Source: Lycorma delicatula
Taxonomy: Eukaryota; Arthropoda; Insecta; Hemiptera; Fulgoridae
Length of the DNA stretch: 64,000 nucleotides
Reading direction: 5' to 3'
Assembly (NCBI RefSeq): GCF_047948215.1
Contig: NC_134455.1
Span: forward strand, 305,864,147-305,928,146
Shown here: positions 22,261-32,825 of the stretch, one piece after another
How positions within the stretch are numbered: the stretch's first letter is position 1
Layout: every line of letters starts with the position of its first letter
Made by a program: the position numbers and the translations under genes
The notes under the pieces: generated by a model
Databases searched by the model: none
What the model was told of the DNA's origin: nothing
The model's input: the letters and a program-made list of their open reading frames with translations, nothing else

Positions 22261-25079
22261 TATTTTGTAATTTCCGAAGCTATTTAAGTTTTGAATTTTT
22301 TCTAATATTAAAACTTTATTCTCAAGACGTTTACCAAATATTAATGTATTTTGTTTATCCGAACTTGTTCTTAAGTCACGAACCGTTCGGCAGGAAATCT
22401 GTCTGATCAGCCTACGGTATCATAATCGTTTGGATTGGCACTCCAATTATTTGGCGGTCAATTTATTGGATAACATGATCAGTGATTTTTCAAGATTGCT
22501 AAGGAATAATATCGTTGGTTTGCCTTATCGTTTCAATTAGGTGACTTTATGGTCTGGCTGTATGGAGTGTTCTTTTATTTCATTTCTTTCATTTCGTGTT
22601 ACCGTTAAGTCACTAGCCGTTGGGTCTGTGAATACTTAATATTAGTCAAATATAGATCTTATTTTTACTTATTGTTCAATTATCTTGTTTTACAGATTGT
22701 AAAGTTCCTGTGTCGTTATAATAAAAAAAAAACTTTTAAAACTTTTTTAGAATATTATACTTGAGAGAATATTAATTATTTAAATAAAGATAACAACTTA
22801 GTTAAGAATGATTTCAGAGAGAAAAAATCTATGAAGAATGCATTTGTTTCTTTCAAAGAAAAACAAAGTTAGAAGTTTAAATAGTGATGAAAGAAGAGTC
22901 TCCATATTTTTTAATCTTATTAAAGTCTTTTACTTTGTAAATTCAGGTGTTATAGAGCAATTAAAAGTACTTTGAGTTATAAATCATACGCTTAATTAGT
23001 TATAGTGTTACTTAAATAACAAAAAAAAAATTTTATGAAAGATGTAGTCGCTAAAGTTGAAAATACAACAGATTTAGTTTCTTAGAATGAAATTAGATTT
23101 TCCACAACAATGATCGTTGTTGGGTTCAATTTTATTTTTTATTTACAACAATGATTTAGGGTGTAGTCTAATACCGTGCGGCTTGATGTATGCACATCAA
23201 TGTTACTTTATTAATTATTCAGATAAAATTTGCATTAGCTATTACAAACTCGGATCTAAGTAATATGAACTGATAAAAGAAAAAATAATACTGAATTTCA
23301 ATATAAATATTTAAGCCAAATTAAATATACAAGCCAATTAAAAATCTAATGAATATTTCATCATAAATTTTAGTAGTATCGTTAAACAACATTTATCACA
23401 GGATAAATGTACTGAATTACGATAAGTATGAGTAGTATCTGGTGTAAATCCTTTACAGAGGATTGTTATTATGAACGGTACATGATTATATATCGAAGTC
23501 ATTACATCAAAATTTGATAAGAAATTATTGAATGAATTTACAAAATATTTTAAAAATCAGAAAATTGCCATTAGGTCTCTATGAATTTCGAAAGATAGAA
23601 TCATAAGCTAAGTTTTAAATCACTGTATATTTACTGATAGTTAAAAAGTCGTACAAGTACAAAATCGTTATATTTGCATAATCTTTTGCCAAAAAAATAA
23701 TATAGAATCCATGATCGTAACACGATATGTATATATAAGCCATCTTCACGTTGCAGTACATAATTTAAAGTTACTACTTTAAAATATTCCATAATAGACG
23801 CAGTTAATACAAAACTTCCATGTATAAAAAGAGATTACATGAATGAAAAATCATTCAAACTTCCATTAAAGAAAGTTTATATTGAACGCAAATTCTATTC
23901 AACTGATGAGTTCCTTTCCTTATAAAATTCTGTTTCCTTCGTCAAATTTAATTATGTTTGTTATATATATTTCATAATTATTATATTTGATAATTATATT
24001 TGGTTATATTTGATGTCTAATACTAGTAATATAACTAATATTTTGGTAGTAAAAGGTAAATGTACTTTGGCTGTAAGATTTTTTATTTAAATTATATTCC
24101 TATGATTTTCTTTTAAAAATTCATGCATTTATTCGATTCAAACAATTTATTCTTAAAATTATTTATTTAAATCAATGCAAGACTTGTGAAAAATAGTTCC
24201 TTATTATCATTCTGTAAATATTTAAATAAAATCATCTTTTAAGAAATAATTTTTATTACTACAGAGTCATTTAATAAAAGTAAAGTAGTTTTCTAGTTTT
24301 CATCTACACATTTTTTTCAAAGATTCTTCACGATGATGTCAGAAAATATTACATAAATGTACAACCTCAATAATACCTCCAAATTTCAAAAGAAACGATA
24401 GAAAAGTGCCTGTAAAAAAGAATAAGTAATATCTTTTTAAAAGAAGAATTTACATAATTATTTCAAGATCATTTCAGTCACTCGGTGAACATTTTACACT
24501 CTCATTAATTTTTTATTGTCACTGTTTTGGGTATTGAAGAAATATTTATGTACTCTGTTCTGTTAATTTAAATCATATTGCATGTAGGAGTTTTGTTTTC
24601 ACATGTTACATCATGTTTAATTACCCAAATTTACGTATCCCAATCTTTATTTTTTTTTCGTAGGAATCTGTATCCTCTCTAAGATAAATTATCTCCTTAT
24701 TAAGAAAGTAATTAAATTATTTCCTTTTACAACTATTAGTATATTTACTCGTATTACGGAAATTAATAAAAATATCTGATGTGGACACACATGACTTCCA
24801 TGTATGCCTATTAAATTACATATACACATTTTTAAAAGTACATAAAACTTTATTTCACTAATAACTTCTGATTTTTTTTTTTTATTGTTATTATTGAATT
24901 ATTACTTATTGTACATTTTTTTACAATCACAGGTTAATAATTATTAAACTATCAATATATTTGAATATATTGATAGTTATATATATTTAAATTTAAAAAA
25001 AAGTTAAAAAAAGGAAACGATGTCGAATTCGAACCGATGTGCCTTCTCCCCTTGTAACATAAAAATATTTCATTAATTA
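22261..25079. other. AT-rich, no gene recognised
   Basis: A perfect 14-bp inverted repeat with a 4-nt loop lies at 24947-24960 / 24965-24978 (AACTATCAATATAT and its complement). Nothing else was recognised. Confidence 0.5.
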
Positions 25080-25410
25080 AAATTTTATTTGGCCATTACT
25101 CTGGAAATAATGAAAATAAGTACCACTTACGATACATTGTTGAAAAGTTCTCTATGAGGTCTTATTACTGCAGTTAAGAAGTCCAAAATCCAAATTTTTG
25201 GATTTTGAGCATTTTTGGACACTTTTTGTCAAAAACGTTTTGTTACGGCTATTCGTTTTTGAGTTATGCAAGATATATATGTACAGACGTCACGTCGAAA
25301 CCATCCAAAATGAATTCAGGGATGGTCAAAATGGATATTTCCGTTGAAATTTAAAAACCCGAAATATTTGCGATTACAATACCTCCTTTACTTCGTACAA
25401 GGAAGTAAAA
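25080..25410. repeat. Probable transposon end fragment
   Basis: The right end carries a perfect 8-bp hairpin, TTTACTTC (25387-25394) and GAAGTAAA (25402-25409), with the loop GTACAAG. The preceding 300 bp are richer in G+C than the flanks. No matching left terminus was found, so the border and class are uncertain. Confidence 0.35.
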
Positions 25411-26124
25411 ACAATTAAAATTAAATGTACTGGTAATTAGCCGTCAATACCCTTTTATGCCATTTGTCAGAATGTAAAAAAAACCAACAATCACTCCGTG
25501 CAATGTTAAGTCTCCATGTAAAAAAATGTTGGTTTGTGTAGTGTAATCATGATCGTGGAATAACCAAGCAGACTTTTCACCGTACCAGCTGTTTGTAGGT
25601 GGACAGCTTCTTTATTTACAATTATTTGTGCTTATCTGTTTTTTATCAGTTAAAGTTAACGGTTACTTTTGAAGTCACGTATATAACCTCATTCATTATT
25701 GTTGTATGAAACCTACACCTGACAACAATCTTTTATTATCTAGTTGCTTTACTAAAATTTGTGCCTTAACATAGTATATATTTAGTGAAATAGATAAGCA
25801 ATAAATTATTTAAATTTTTAATTAAATATAAAAGTAAAAAAAAAAAAAAAAATACGAATGCTTATGTAGGAGTTACGTGATTAAAGAGCATTTGATCTCA
25901 CTTCTCAGGGGTTCTGAAACAATTTATAAATCATAGATCAAATACAATATTTATGTCTTTAAAAACAAAACTTAAAGTTTTATTATTAATATTATACACC
26001 AAATAATTAAAATAACAAAACGTTTCAAATAACAAAAAACTGGTAAATTACTAAAACGTTTCATTGTGCTGTTGGATTATTTTAAAATAAACTGGAGTTA
26101 TGGGTTGGATTCCATGTCTTTGCC
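25411..26124. other. No gene recognised
   Basis: AT-rich sequence with an A-homopolymer at about 25,837-25,851. Confidence 0.5.
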
Positions 26125-27506
26125 TGTTTCTTTAATTAATTGAAGCTAACGATTTTTGATCACTCTTGCTTGCATCCTTTGTTGATGACACGGCGATTAT
26201 TGCAGTTGATGCTAACCCAACATTAGCGTCTGAGAAATTGCAATCGGAGTTAGACCTTCTCAGTGAATGATTAGTCGAATGGATGGTATATATTAATGCT
26301 GCAAGTCGAGTCATGTGACGATTGCGATGTGGAGGGGAGTCTGCCTAGATGGAGTTCATATCCCAAATTTTGACTACGAATACCTTTTTAGACGGCGGTC
26401 CAAATGATCACCGTCTAGCTTGAAAAAATCACGTGAGAGAAAAGAGAAAGCGATTAAATATTAGGCTTAGGCTGTTGAACTGGTTACAAGAAACGAGGTC
26501 CTTGTTGCCGTTAAACAAAGTGTTGTTTTGTAGACTTTTTAAAGCCAATATGAATCTCCGGGATACAAGTTTGGGGTACGATAAGCATTAGAGACATCGA
26601 AATTAAACAAATGGTCCTAGTCAAAGTGCTGATAAACATATCGGAGGCACCATGATTTGCGAAGAACAAGGAGATACACGATTACCTAGGGATACCATCT
26701 TTCGTGAAGAAATTAACGTGTTCTTTAGCGGCTACGTCTGCGAGAGATGAACTATCCAACTCAAGGTGGAGGACATGAATGTGTGGTTATTTTTCTGAAG
26801 GAAATCGTATTAACCATGCGGAATCCGCTGGCTACAAACGTCCTCACAAACATCCCGACTAAGATAAAATTATGTACTTAAGCTTATCGCGCACGAAAAT
26901 CAACCATCTGGATGTTAACCTTTCGGATAATAGTGAAGATGTGAGACGACTGAAAAAGCTGCATGTATTGCATCTAATGAACTGAATATAAATTTTGCTC
27001 ATAATTTATGAATAATTTTATATTATTAATATGAATTATTTTGTTTCGTTGTTTATGAATCATGAATTGTTTAAGTTTACAGAATTAGTTTGTTTTGTAG
27101 TTTTGACTTTATTTCTTATATGTAACTAGTATTAATTTGTAATATGTCTTCTTTGATTCTCATATATGACTTGTAACAATTTGTTGTTCTGAATTACTTG
27201 TTCTCTTTTGCTAACTACATAACTTTATTATATTCTCTACAGCTTTGTTATATTATGTCACTACTAAACTTTGTGGGTTTTTATAGTTAATTCTCGAATC
27301 GTTTGTACTTTGTTACGCTTAGTTATATTTTTATTCGTTATACACTTTAATGTACTGTACTTTGTTTAAAGCGTTGTATTGTCTTGGGAAGTATCACTGG
27401 ATGCCTCCCTTTCACGTCATTATTACTGTGTACAATTTATTTAAAGTTTCATTTATTCAGGTAACTGATTGTAAATAAAGCAGCATACAAATAAAAGAGA
27501 AAAAAG
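26125..27506 (+). mobile_element. Jockey-type LINE, 5'-truncated 3' half
   Basis: The fragment enters within the RT just before motif C and runs through the ORF2 C-terminus into a 3' UTR of about 500 bp. That UTR ends in AAATAAAAGAGAAAAAAG near 27,506. 5' truncation is the usual outcome of target-primed reverse transcription. A TSD was not identified. Confidence 0.75.
26150..26985 (+). pseudogene. Jockey-type reverse transcriptase C-terminal part
   Basis: The frame starting near 26,170 reads SFVDDTAIIAVDANP, then SEKLQSELDLLSE. The catalytic FVDD (motif C, 26178-26189) is intact. Later, in shifted frames, come FLKPI, GIQVWGT, IRDIEIKQ, FAKNKEIHDYLGIPS and a C-terminal VRRLKKLHVLHLMN ending in TGA at 26983-26985. 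These match the thumb and C-terminal region of Jockey-clade ORF2 proteins, with LKPIW..G.QLWGT and NKEIH.YLGIPSV as typical motifs. Stops and frameshifts throughout make it non-functional. Confidence 0.75.
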
Positions 27507-28681
27507 TTTCTTCATTATTTTCTACATTTATAAAATTAAAAAAAAAATTAAAATATAGTTAAAGTAAGGTAAATAACACTACAATTTTTTCTCGTCCGTT
27601 AAATAATTTTATTTCTAGTAAACAAATTTACTTTACCCAAATGATCTCAAATGTATTAAAGAGGTTATTTGTTTTTTTTTCTTATATCAGGTAACCTGTT
27701 TTGTTACTGCAATCAAAACAATTCTGTTTACTATATCCTTTGTAGAAAAAGGAAAGAGCTGGTATCCAGGACCAGTATTCGATTTAAATTATTTACTAAG
27801 TATTACAGTGGTATAGGACAGTTTGCTCCAATTGATAAAGTTCGGTGTTCAGTTCGGCCAACTAGCTGTAGCGGTTACACAGATCGATTTAAGGTTTACT
27901 TTTGTTTTTAATTATTATTGGTAATGATTCTTATTTGTCATATTTGTTTAGATTTAGACTTACAATAGCATTTACTTATGATGAGCATTTTGCTTCATCG
28001 ATAATAACGTATTTATAATAGTACAATTTAATCATAAATACTTGTAGTTTAGGTACCATAAATTAGATTTAAATTCAAGTAAATTAAGGAACTTAAATTT
28101 TGTTTTGCGTAAGTATTTTAATTTCCTTCGGACCTTAAAATTTGATTTATCTTATTTGAATGTTTGCAATTCAGATTTAGTCTATACTCTGATTAGGATC
28201 AATACCTGGGTATGATGTTTAATAATAAAATCGTGTGGATAAAATGTGTTTAAACATGGGACAATAAAAAAAATTATAAAAATTACTGATACATTGAAGC
28301 AAGCTTCAATGTATCAGTAATTTTTATCATCACGTCATGAAACGAACTCTTCTGCGAAATTATTATTTGGCCTTGGTTCATTCAAAATTTAAATAAAGGA
28401 CACATTTTGAATAAGTAACCCGTTTTAAACAAAAATCAAATCTATTTAAAATTTATGAATGATTTAATTTTCTTTTTTTTTTAAAGTAAAAGTGGTTATC
28501 CACTCTTTTCAGCTAAATATAACGTATCATTCATTTTTTTTATTTATTATTGTAGTGGAGTCAATTAATATAATAAAGTTAAATTGTATATGTAAGGAAT
28601 GGAGTTAGTTAGTTATATAACATTTTATTATTTGTCATATATTTTGTGTTCAAATTATGATTACAATTGTCTAAATCGATC
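27507..28681. other. No gene recognised; contains a perfect hairpin
   Basis: An 80-codon frame at 27,669-27,911 has no recognisable domain. The notable feature is the perfect inverted repeat at 28276-28327. Confidence 0.45.
28276..28327. repeat. Perfect 24-bp inverted repeat with 4-nt loop
   Basis: ATAAAAATTACTGATACATT plus GAAG (28276-28299) is exactly complementary to 28304-28327, with loop CAAG. There are no mismatches over 24 bp, which is unexpected for drifting intergenic DNA. Confidence 0.9.
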
Positions 28682-29541
28682 TCAGAGGTCTTTAAAGTCG
28701 TCTGTGTCCTTTATGAGCAAGTCCTTTACGCCCCTACCGGCCGTAACTGTCGTGCCCTCTACGTTATCCAAAATTTTCCGCCGTAGCTGCTCAGCAACAC
28801 CTCCAGTGTCCGTATCTCTGTTGTGAAAGTCCTCTCCTTGACCTCGACGCGCCGTGAATATACCTGCTTCGCCCGGTGACTCGAAGTCCTTTATAGTGCG
28901 TCCATACCCTTCATAGTCTGCCCCCTTCACCAACCCTGTCGCGGTTGGGGGCCCTGCCGGTTTCTTCCCCGAGACCCTACTCACTGTGGTATCCAGTGAA
29001 GAGATATATGTGTGCGGCCGAAACTTACAAGAGCGCTTCCGAGCCACATACTCAGTCATTCGATAGAAAAGATGCCGCACCCTTCCTTGAGGTCCACAAA
29101 AACAGGCACTGACATTCTCACCCAACACCAACCGAATTGATTCTATCAAGCGATTGACCAAATGTTCCTCACCCTCTAATGAGTCCACTATCACCAAATA
29201 ATTCAATCCGTTTCGTGACCCATTGGACAATTCCATCGCACGAGAATTGCCAGCAACAATTTTACCAGCCCGCAGTGAGCCCGATCTAAGCATCGGGCCC
29301 GCCCAGGGCATCTCCTCTAACAACGCCGAGGTGGCACAATAATCTCCTCCCCGTGACAGATTGACCACCCATGCAAGGGCATCAGCCCCATTGACATTCT
29401 CCAGTAACACAGTTTACGTAAATATTTCCTTGGGCCACCTCTGAAAGATCAGCCGGAAAATTCGCCGTCAACAATCCTACTCTCTAGTGCCTTCCGTACA
29501 TCTATCTCAGAAGTACCTCCATCCGTCGATTGAGTGGCCAT
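28682..29541 (-). pseudogene. Gag-like ORF1 N-terminal part, retroelement, minus strand
   Basis: An ATG at 29541-29539 (minus) opens MATQSTDGGTSEIDVRKALE. A stop and frameshift at about 29440-29450 break it. A frame of about 242 codons then runs open to 28682. It includes NYLVIVDSLEGEEHLVNRLI and RHLFYRMTEYVARKR and has a charged, glycine-rich C-terminus (ARRGQGEDFHNRDTDTGG). Its GC-rich composition contrasts sharply with the flanks. The first codons are duplicated at 31850-31923. No cysteine knuckles or other signature were seen, so gag/ORF1 identity is inferred from context among LINE fragments. It could be another transposon protein. Confidence 0.5.
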
Positions 29542-29728
29542 ATTAGAAACAATAGATTTGCGTGGGTTCATTCACTAGATCCAACTGAGTCGACTCTTTG
29601 GCTCCTCAGATGTATCCTCCAACACCTCTCCTCGGAATACTTCCATCATCCGAGCACTACCATACTCCTTATATCCTTAATACTCCTTAATCTCTGCATT
29701 CGTATCTACATGTTGACTAACTAGAGAA
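29468..29728 (-). repeat. 261-bp unit, copy A (5' UTR plus start of the gag-like ORF)
   Basis: From TCAACAATCC to CTAGAGAA this stretch is nearly identical to 31850-32114. Read on the minus strand it holds about 190 bp of leader and the first 24 or so codons of the gag-like ORF. Confidence 0.85.
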
Positions 29729-30501
29729 CTAAGCTACCTAACATAACGGAGGAGAATAATCGTATTATTAGCAAGACACCACCCCCACTTACCAGGATCA
29801 GAAGTCACACCACTTGTCACCCGCTCCTCCTTGAGCTCTCACTCTTCATCGGGGAGGCATTCTCCCGATCCAGATTTGAGGCCTCATTCCATGAGTAGAA
29901 GGAACTCCTACTGCCCGCCTTTGATTTCTTTTTCTCCTCCTTGCCGAGGGGGAAAGACGCAGTCGTCGTTTCCGGGTCGGCTTCAAAAATTTCAGTTCAA
30001 CACCCACAACAGCACGAGAGCTCGCTGCAGAGGGACATCCCCGAGAATGCCAATCGTGGTCGCCTTCGGTTTATAAAGCCATCTATCAAAACAGCAATTG
30101 TTGTCACAGAGGACTGATTTGACCAAACTGACGCCTGGCGTCGAGAATGGACCACAAAGGAGAATAACCAAATCCCATATATTACTCAAAGCCCGACGGG
30201 TTTTGACTTGCACGTAAGACAAGGTCAACGCTAAACAGAATACGGACTCAGTACGATAAGTGCAATTATTTCCTGTATAAATGGGGTAAAACACCGACGC
30301 CCCTTTGTGAATGTAGTGAAAATGAAACTATCAGACACATCACAGAAATTTTCCCTAGGACAGCTTATGAAGGGAATCCTGAGATTTCCTGATGGCGACT
30401 CCAGAATCGATAGCATGTATTAGTTTGTTAAATCTTTGTTTATAATTTGACTGTAATTGGTGTTATGTTTTAGTGCCACACGCTACATAAAATAAATAAA
30501 T
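29729..30501 (+). mobile_element. Internally deleted LINE (ORF1 start joined to ORF2 end)
   Basis: Near 29,750 the plus strand encodes TEENNRIISKTPPPLTRIRS, the initiator apparently changed to ATA. After a frameshift it reads SSGRHSPDPDLRPHSMSRR, a Ser/Pro/Arg-rich N-terminus suggestive of a LINE ORF1. From about 30,100 it becomes the C-terminal end of a LINE ORF2, followed by a short 3' UTR and an AAATAAATAAAT tail at 30,489-30,501. The whole central part of the element is missing. Confidence 0.55.
30100..30420 (+). pseudogene. LINE ORF2 C-terminal fragment with Cys/His motif
   Basis: One frame reads DAWRREWTTKEN. After a frameshift it reads NRIRTQYDKCNYFLYKWG, then TPLCECSENETIRHIT, then PRTAYEGNPE. 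This matches the C-terminal C-x-C...H-x3-C-type motif of many non-LTR ORF2 proteins, where the last cysteine precedes PR..Y. Here that cysteine is replaced by Phe (IFPRT). A one-base deletion follows at GNPE. It lies directly downstream of the ORF1-like part with no RT between. Confidence 0.65.
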
Positions 30502-31000
30502 CTCAAAATTTCCCTGCTTGAAACTGGTGATAGAAAAAATAAAATTTTCCTAAGTCTATTAACATGTAAAGTTCAAGTTAGGTAACTCTTTAGCTCGAAC
30601 GTAAACAAACCGAAACAAATAATATAACCAGCTGGGTAATTATTTAACAAGCCTTAGTTATCCTATGCCAAATTATTAAAATAAAGTTTAATATCACAAA
30701 AAACACTAAATTAAACCACAAAACGGCAAATAACGCCAAAACAATAGTTAATATGAAATTACAGGGCCAATCATACGGCACAAGTCACTAATTAGCCCGT
30801 AAAGAAAAATTGTCAGTACGGCACTAACACAAAGTAACCAAAATAAAAAAATACACACAAGAACGAAGTAACCAAACAAAACATCACAAAACAAATAACG
30901 AATAACAGAAAGAACAACAAGAAACGTGAAAAAAGATACAGTGGGCATCCAAAGACAGAGCAAAAATAACACGTCTGTACTCTCACGATTTCAACCTGCC
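30502..31000. other. No gene recognised
   Basis: The plus strand is A-rich. A 74-codon minus frame (30,748-30,972) is hydrophobic merely because the DNA is A-rich, and is not supported. Confidence 0.5.
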
Positions 31001-31029
31001 CTGATGAAGATGGGCTCTTGTTTTTGTTT

Positions 31030-31397
31030 TTTTATACAACTGTAGTTTCCCCGCCCCCCGGTGCCGAGCACGCAATTAAGCATAAACTCAGCTCCGGGAG
31101 ATGCCTTCGCCTCAAACTACCTCCGAAGGACGCCAGGCCCCGGCGAGGTAACCGAGATTCGGTCTTTTTGCATGCCACGCCTCAAATGAGGAGATATCAA
31201 AAGGGAGTTCTCCACCGGGACTCCGGTCTTGATTCCTAGCCTCTAATGTGGAACCCCCAAAGGATTCCCTACCGGGACTACGGTCTACATTGCCCCCAAA
31301 GGCATCTCAAAGGAATCCCCACCAGATCATTGAAGGTGGAAAGACCGAAGCCTCCCACCACTCCCGGGTGGAGCTGGCCCTTAAAGACACCATGATG
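31030..31397 (-). other. GC-rich retroelement-derived block
   Basis: It is strongly GC-rich compared with its neighbours and lies directly 3', on the minus strand, of the zinc-knuckle fragment. It contains two related segments, CACCGGGACTCCGGTCTT (about 31,217) and TACCGGGACTACGGTCTA (about 31,273). No frame could be assigned. Confidence 0.4.
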
Positions 31398-31590
31398 TTA
31401 CTGTGAAAAAATAACTCCTGTCGCAGATGGACCCGTCTTGCATACTCGACCTCCGGGCGCATGACAGTACAATTTGCAGGATGTACATCGAGGCTCCTGC
31501 TTACAATTTTTAAGTATGGCCGGTATATTTTTACGTATACGTGGCTTACCACAAGTAAAAGAATGGCCAGTTCTATCTGCGCCATGAACA
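31398..31590 (-). pseudogene. Gag C-terminal zinc-knuckle fragment
   Basis: The minus strand encodes ADRTGHSFTCGKP, then KNCKQEPRCTSCK, then CHAPGGRVCKTG, ending at a TAA (31398-31400). The spacing of Cys residues and the DRTGHCF-type entry resemble the tandem CCHC knuckles near the end of LINE ORF1 proteins. The first knuckle has lost a Cys (SFTCG) and its His, and contains extra residues, so it would not bind zinc normally. It could come from the same family as the minus-strand gag-like piece at 28,682-29,541. That is inference, because the two do not overlap. Confidence 0.45.
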
Positions 31591-31849
31591 CGGGTTAAGT
31601 TGCTATTTAGTTACGGTCAATTTGATGTCGAAAATATCTTAGTGCAGCAAATTAGAAACGCAGTTCCTCATGATGTTGCAAGTTCGAACGTTAACGTTTA
31701 TTTATCTTCGATATTTATTATTAGAATTATTAAACCAAATTAAAAAAGAATATTATAACCAAATTAAATTAAAAAAATGTCGGTATTCTTGCGCAGAACT
31801 GCACAACAGTTTTCTTTGTGTATTCCAGTACTAATTTCGTAGAATTATT

Positions 31850-32114
31850 TCAACAATCCTACTCTCTAGTGCCTTCCGTACATCTATCTCAGGAGTACCT
31901 CCATCCGTCGATTGAGTGGCCATATTAGAAAAAAATAGATTTGCGTGGGTTCATTCACTAGATCCAACTGAGTCGACCGTCCCCTCTTTGGCTCCTCAGA
32001 TGTATCCTCCAACACCTCTCCTCGGAACACTTCCATCATCCGAGCACTACCATCCATGTTATGGAATACTCCTTAATCTCTGCATTCGTATCTACATGTT
32101 GACTAACTAGAGAA
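31850..32114 (-). repeat. 261-bp unit, copy B, flanked by 9-bp direct repeats
   Basis: The match to 29468-29728 covers the leader and the first codons of the gag-like ORF (ATG at 31923-31921, minus). AGAATTATT occurs at 31841-31849 and 32111-32119, directly at the two borders, like a target-site duplication. Four bases on the right (AGAA) are also present in copy A, so part of the match could be element sequence. Confidence 0.75.
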
Positions 32115-32384
32115 TTATTGAAAAATAATACAGATATACATTTATTCAATAAATTTAATTTTTTTTTAAACACAGTATATACGTAACCTATAATTGTTTA
32201 TTATATTTTTTCTTTTAAATAATTTTAATTTTTTATTTTTTTTAATTTCCGAATATTCAGTAAAATTTTAAATTTTATGGACTTTCAAAACTTATAGTGG
32301 TGTAAACAAGACGAATAAACATTTAAAAAATATATATAAAAATTTTAAATTAATATAAATATAATTAATATTATTAATAAATAA
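32115..32384. other. AT-rich spacer, no gene
   Basis: Very AT-rich sequence up to the sharp composition change at 32,385. Confidence 0.6.
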
Positions 32385-32825
32385 CGCCCCCGAAGGGGAG
32401 TCTTATTCTTTAAGACTTTGTGGGTTGGCGTCCCCACGGGCTTAGCCTCTGCAGCTTTTCTTCTCACTACACACTTAGCTGCAGAATACTTTTCACTATG
32501 CACGTCATACTACACCAGGTACACTACATGAATTACAACATATACATTTACTCGACTACGCAACGACATCCAACACAGTTTTCTCTTTCACTTACTCTTG
32601 GTCGTGTTGCAACATCGTACGAAATGCAACCGTAACCCAAGGTGGGAACTATCGTGCCGATGGGTGAATGGCTCTACGTAGTGATTCTCGAACGATGTTC
32701 TCTGGGCACCAGAGAAAACCCAGTTGTTAGCTCTAGGTCCAGTACACGTGCGCTCTGCTGGAGTGGTCTATTTTATCGCCGGTTCTCGTGGGACCAAAAT
32801 TTCAGTTCCTACAACCAATTCTATT

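Noticed and set aside
30748..30972. Hydrophobic 74-codon minus frame, possible membrane protein
   Set aside because: It is the antisense of an A-rich stretch, which always reads as Phe/Leu/Val. No homology was recognised.
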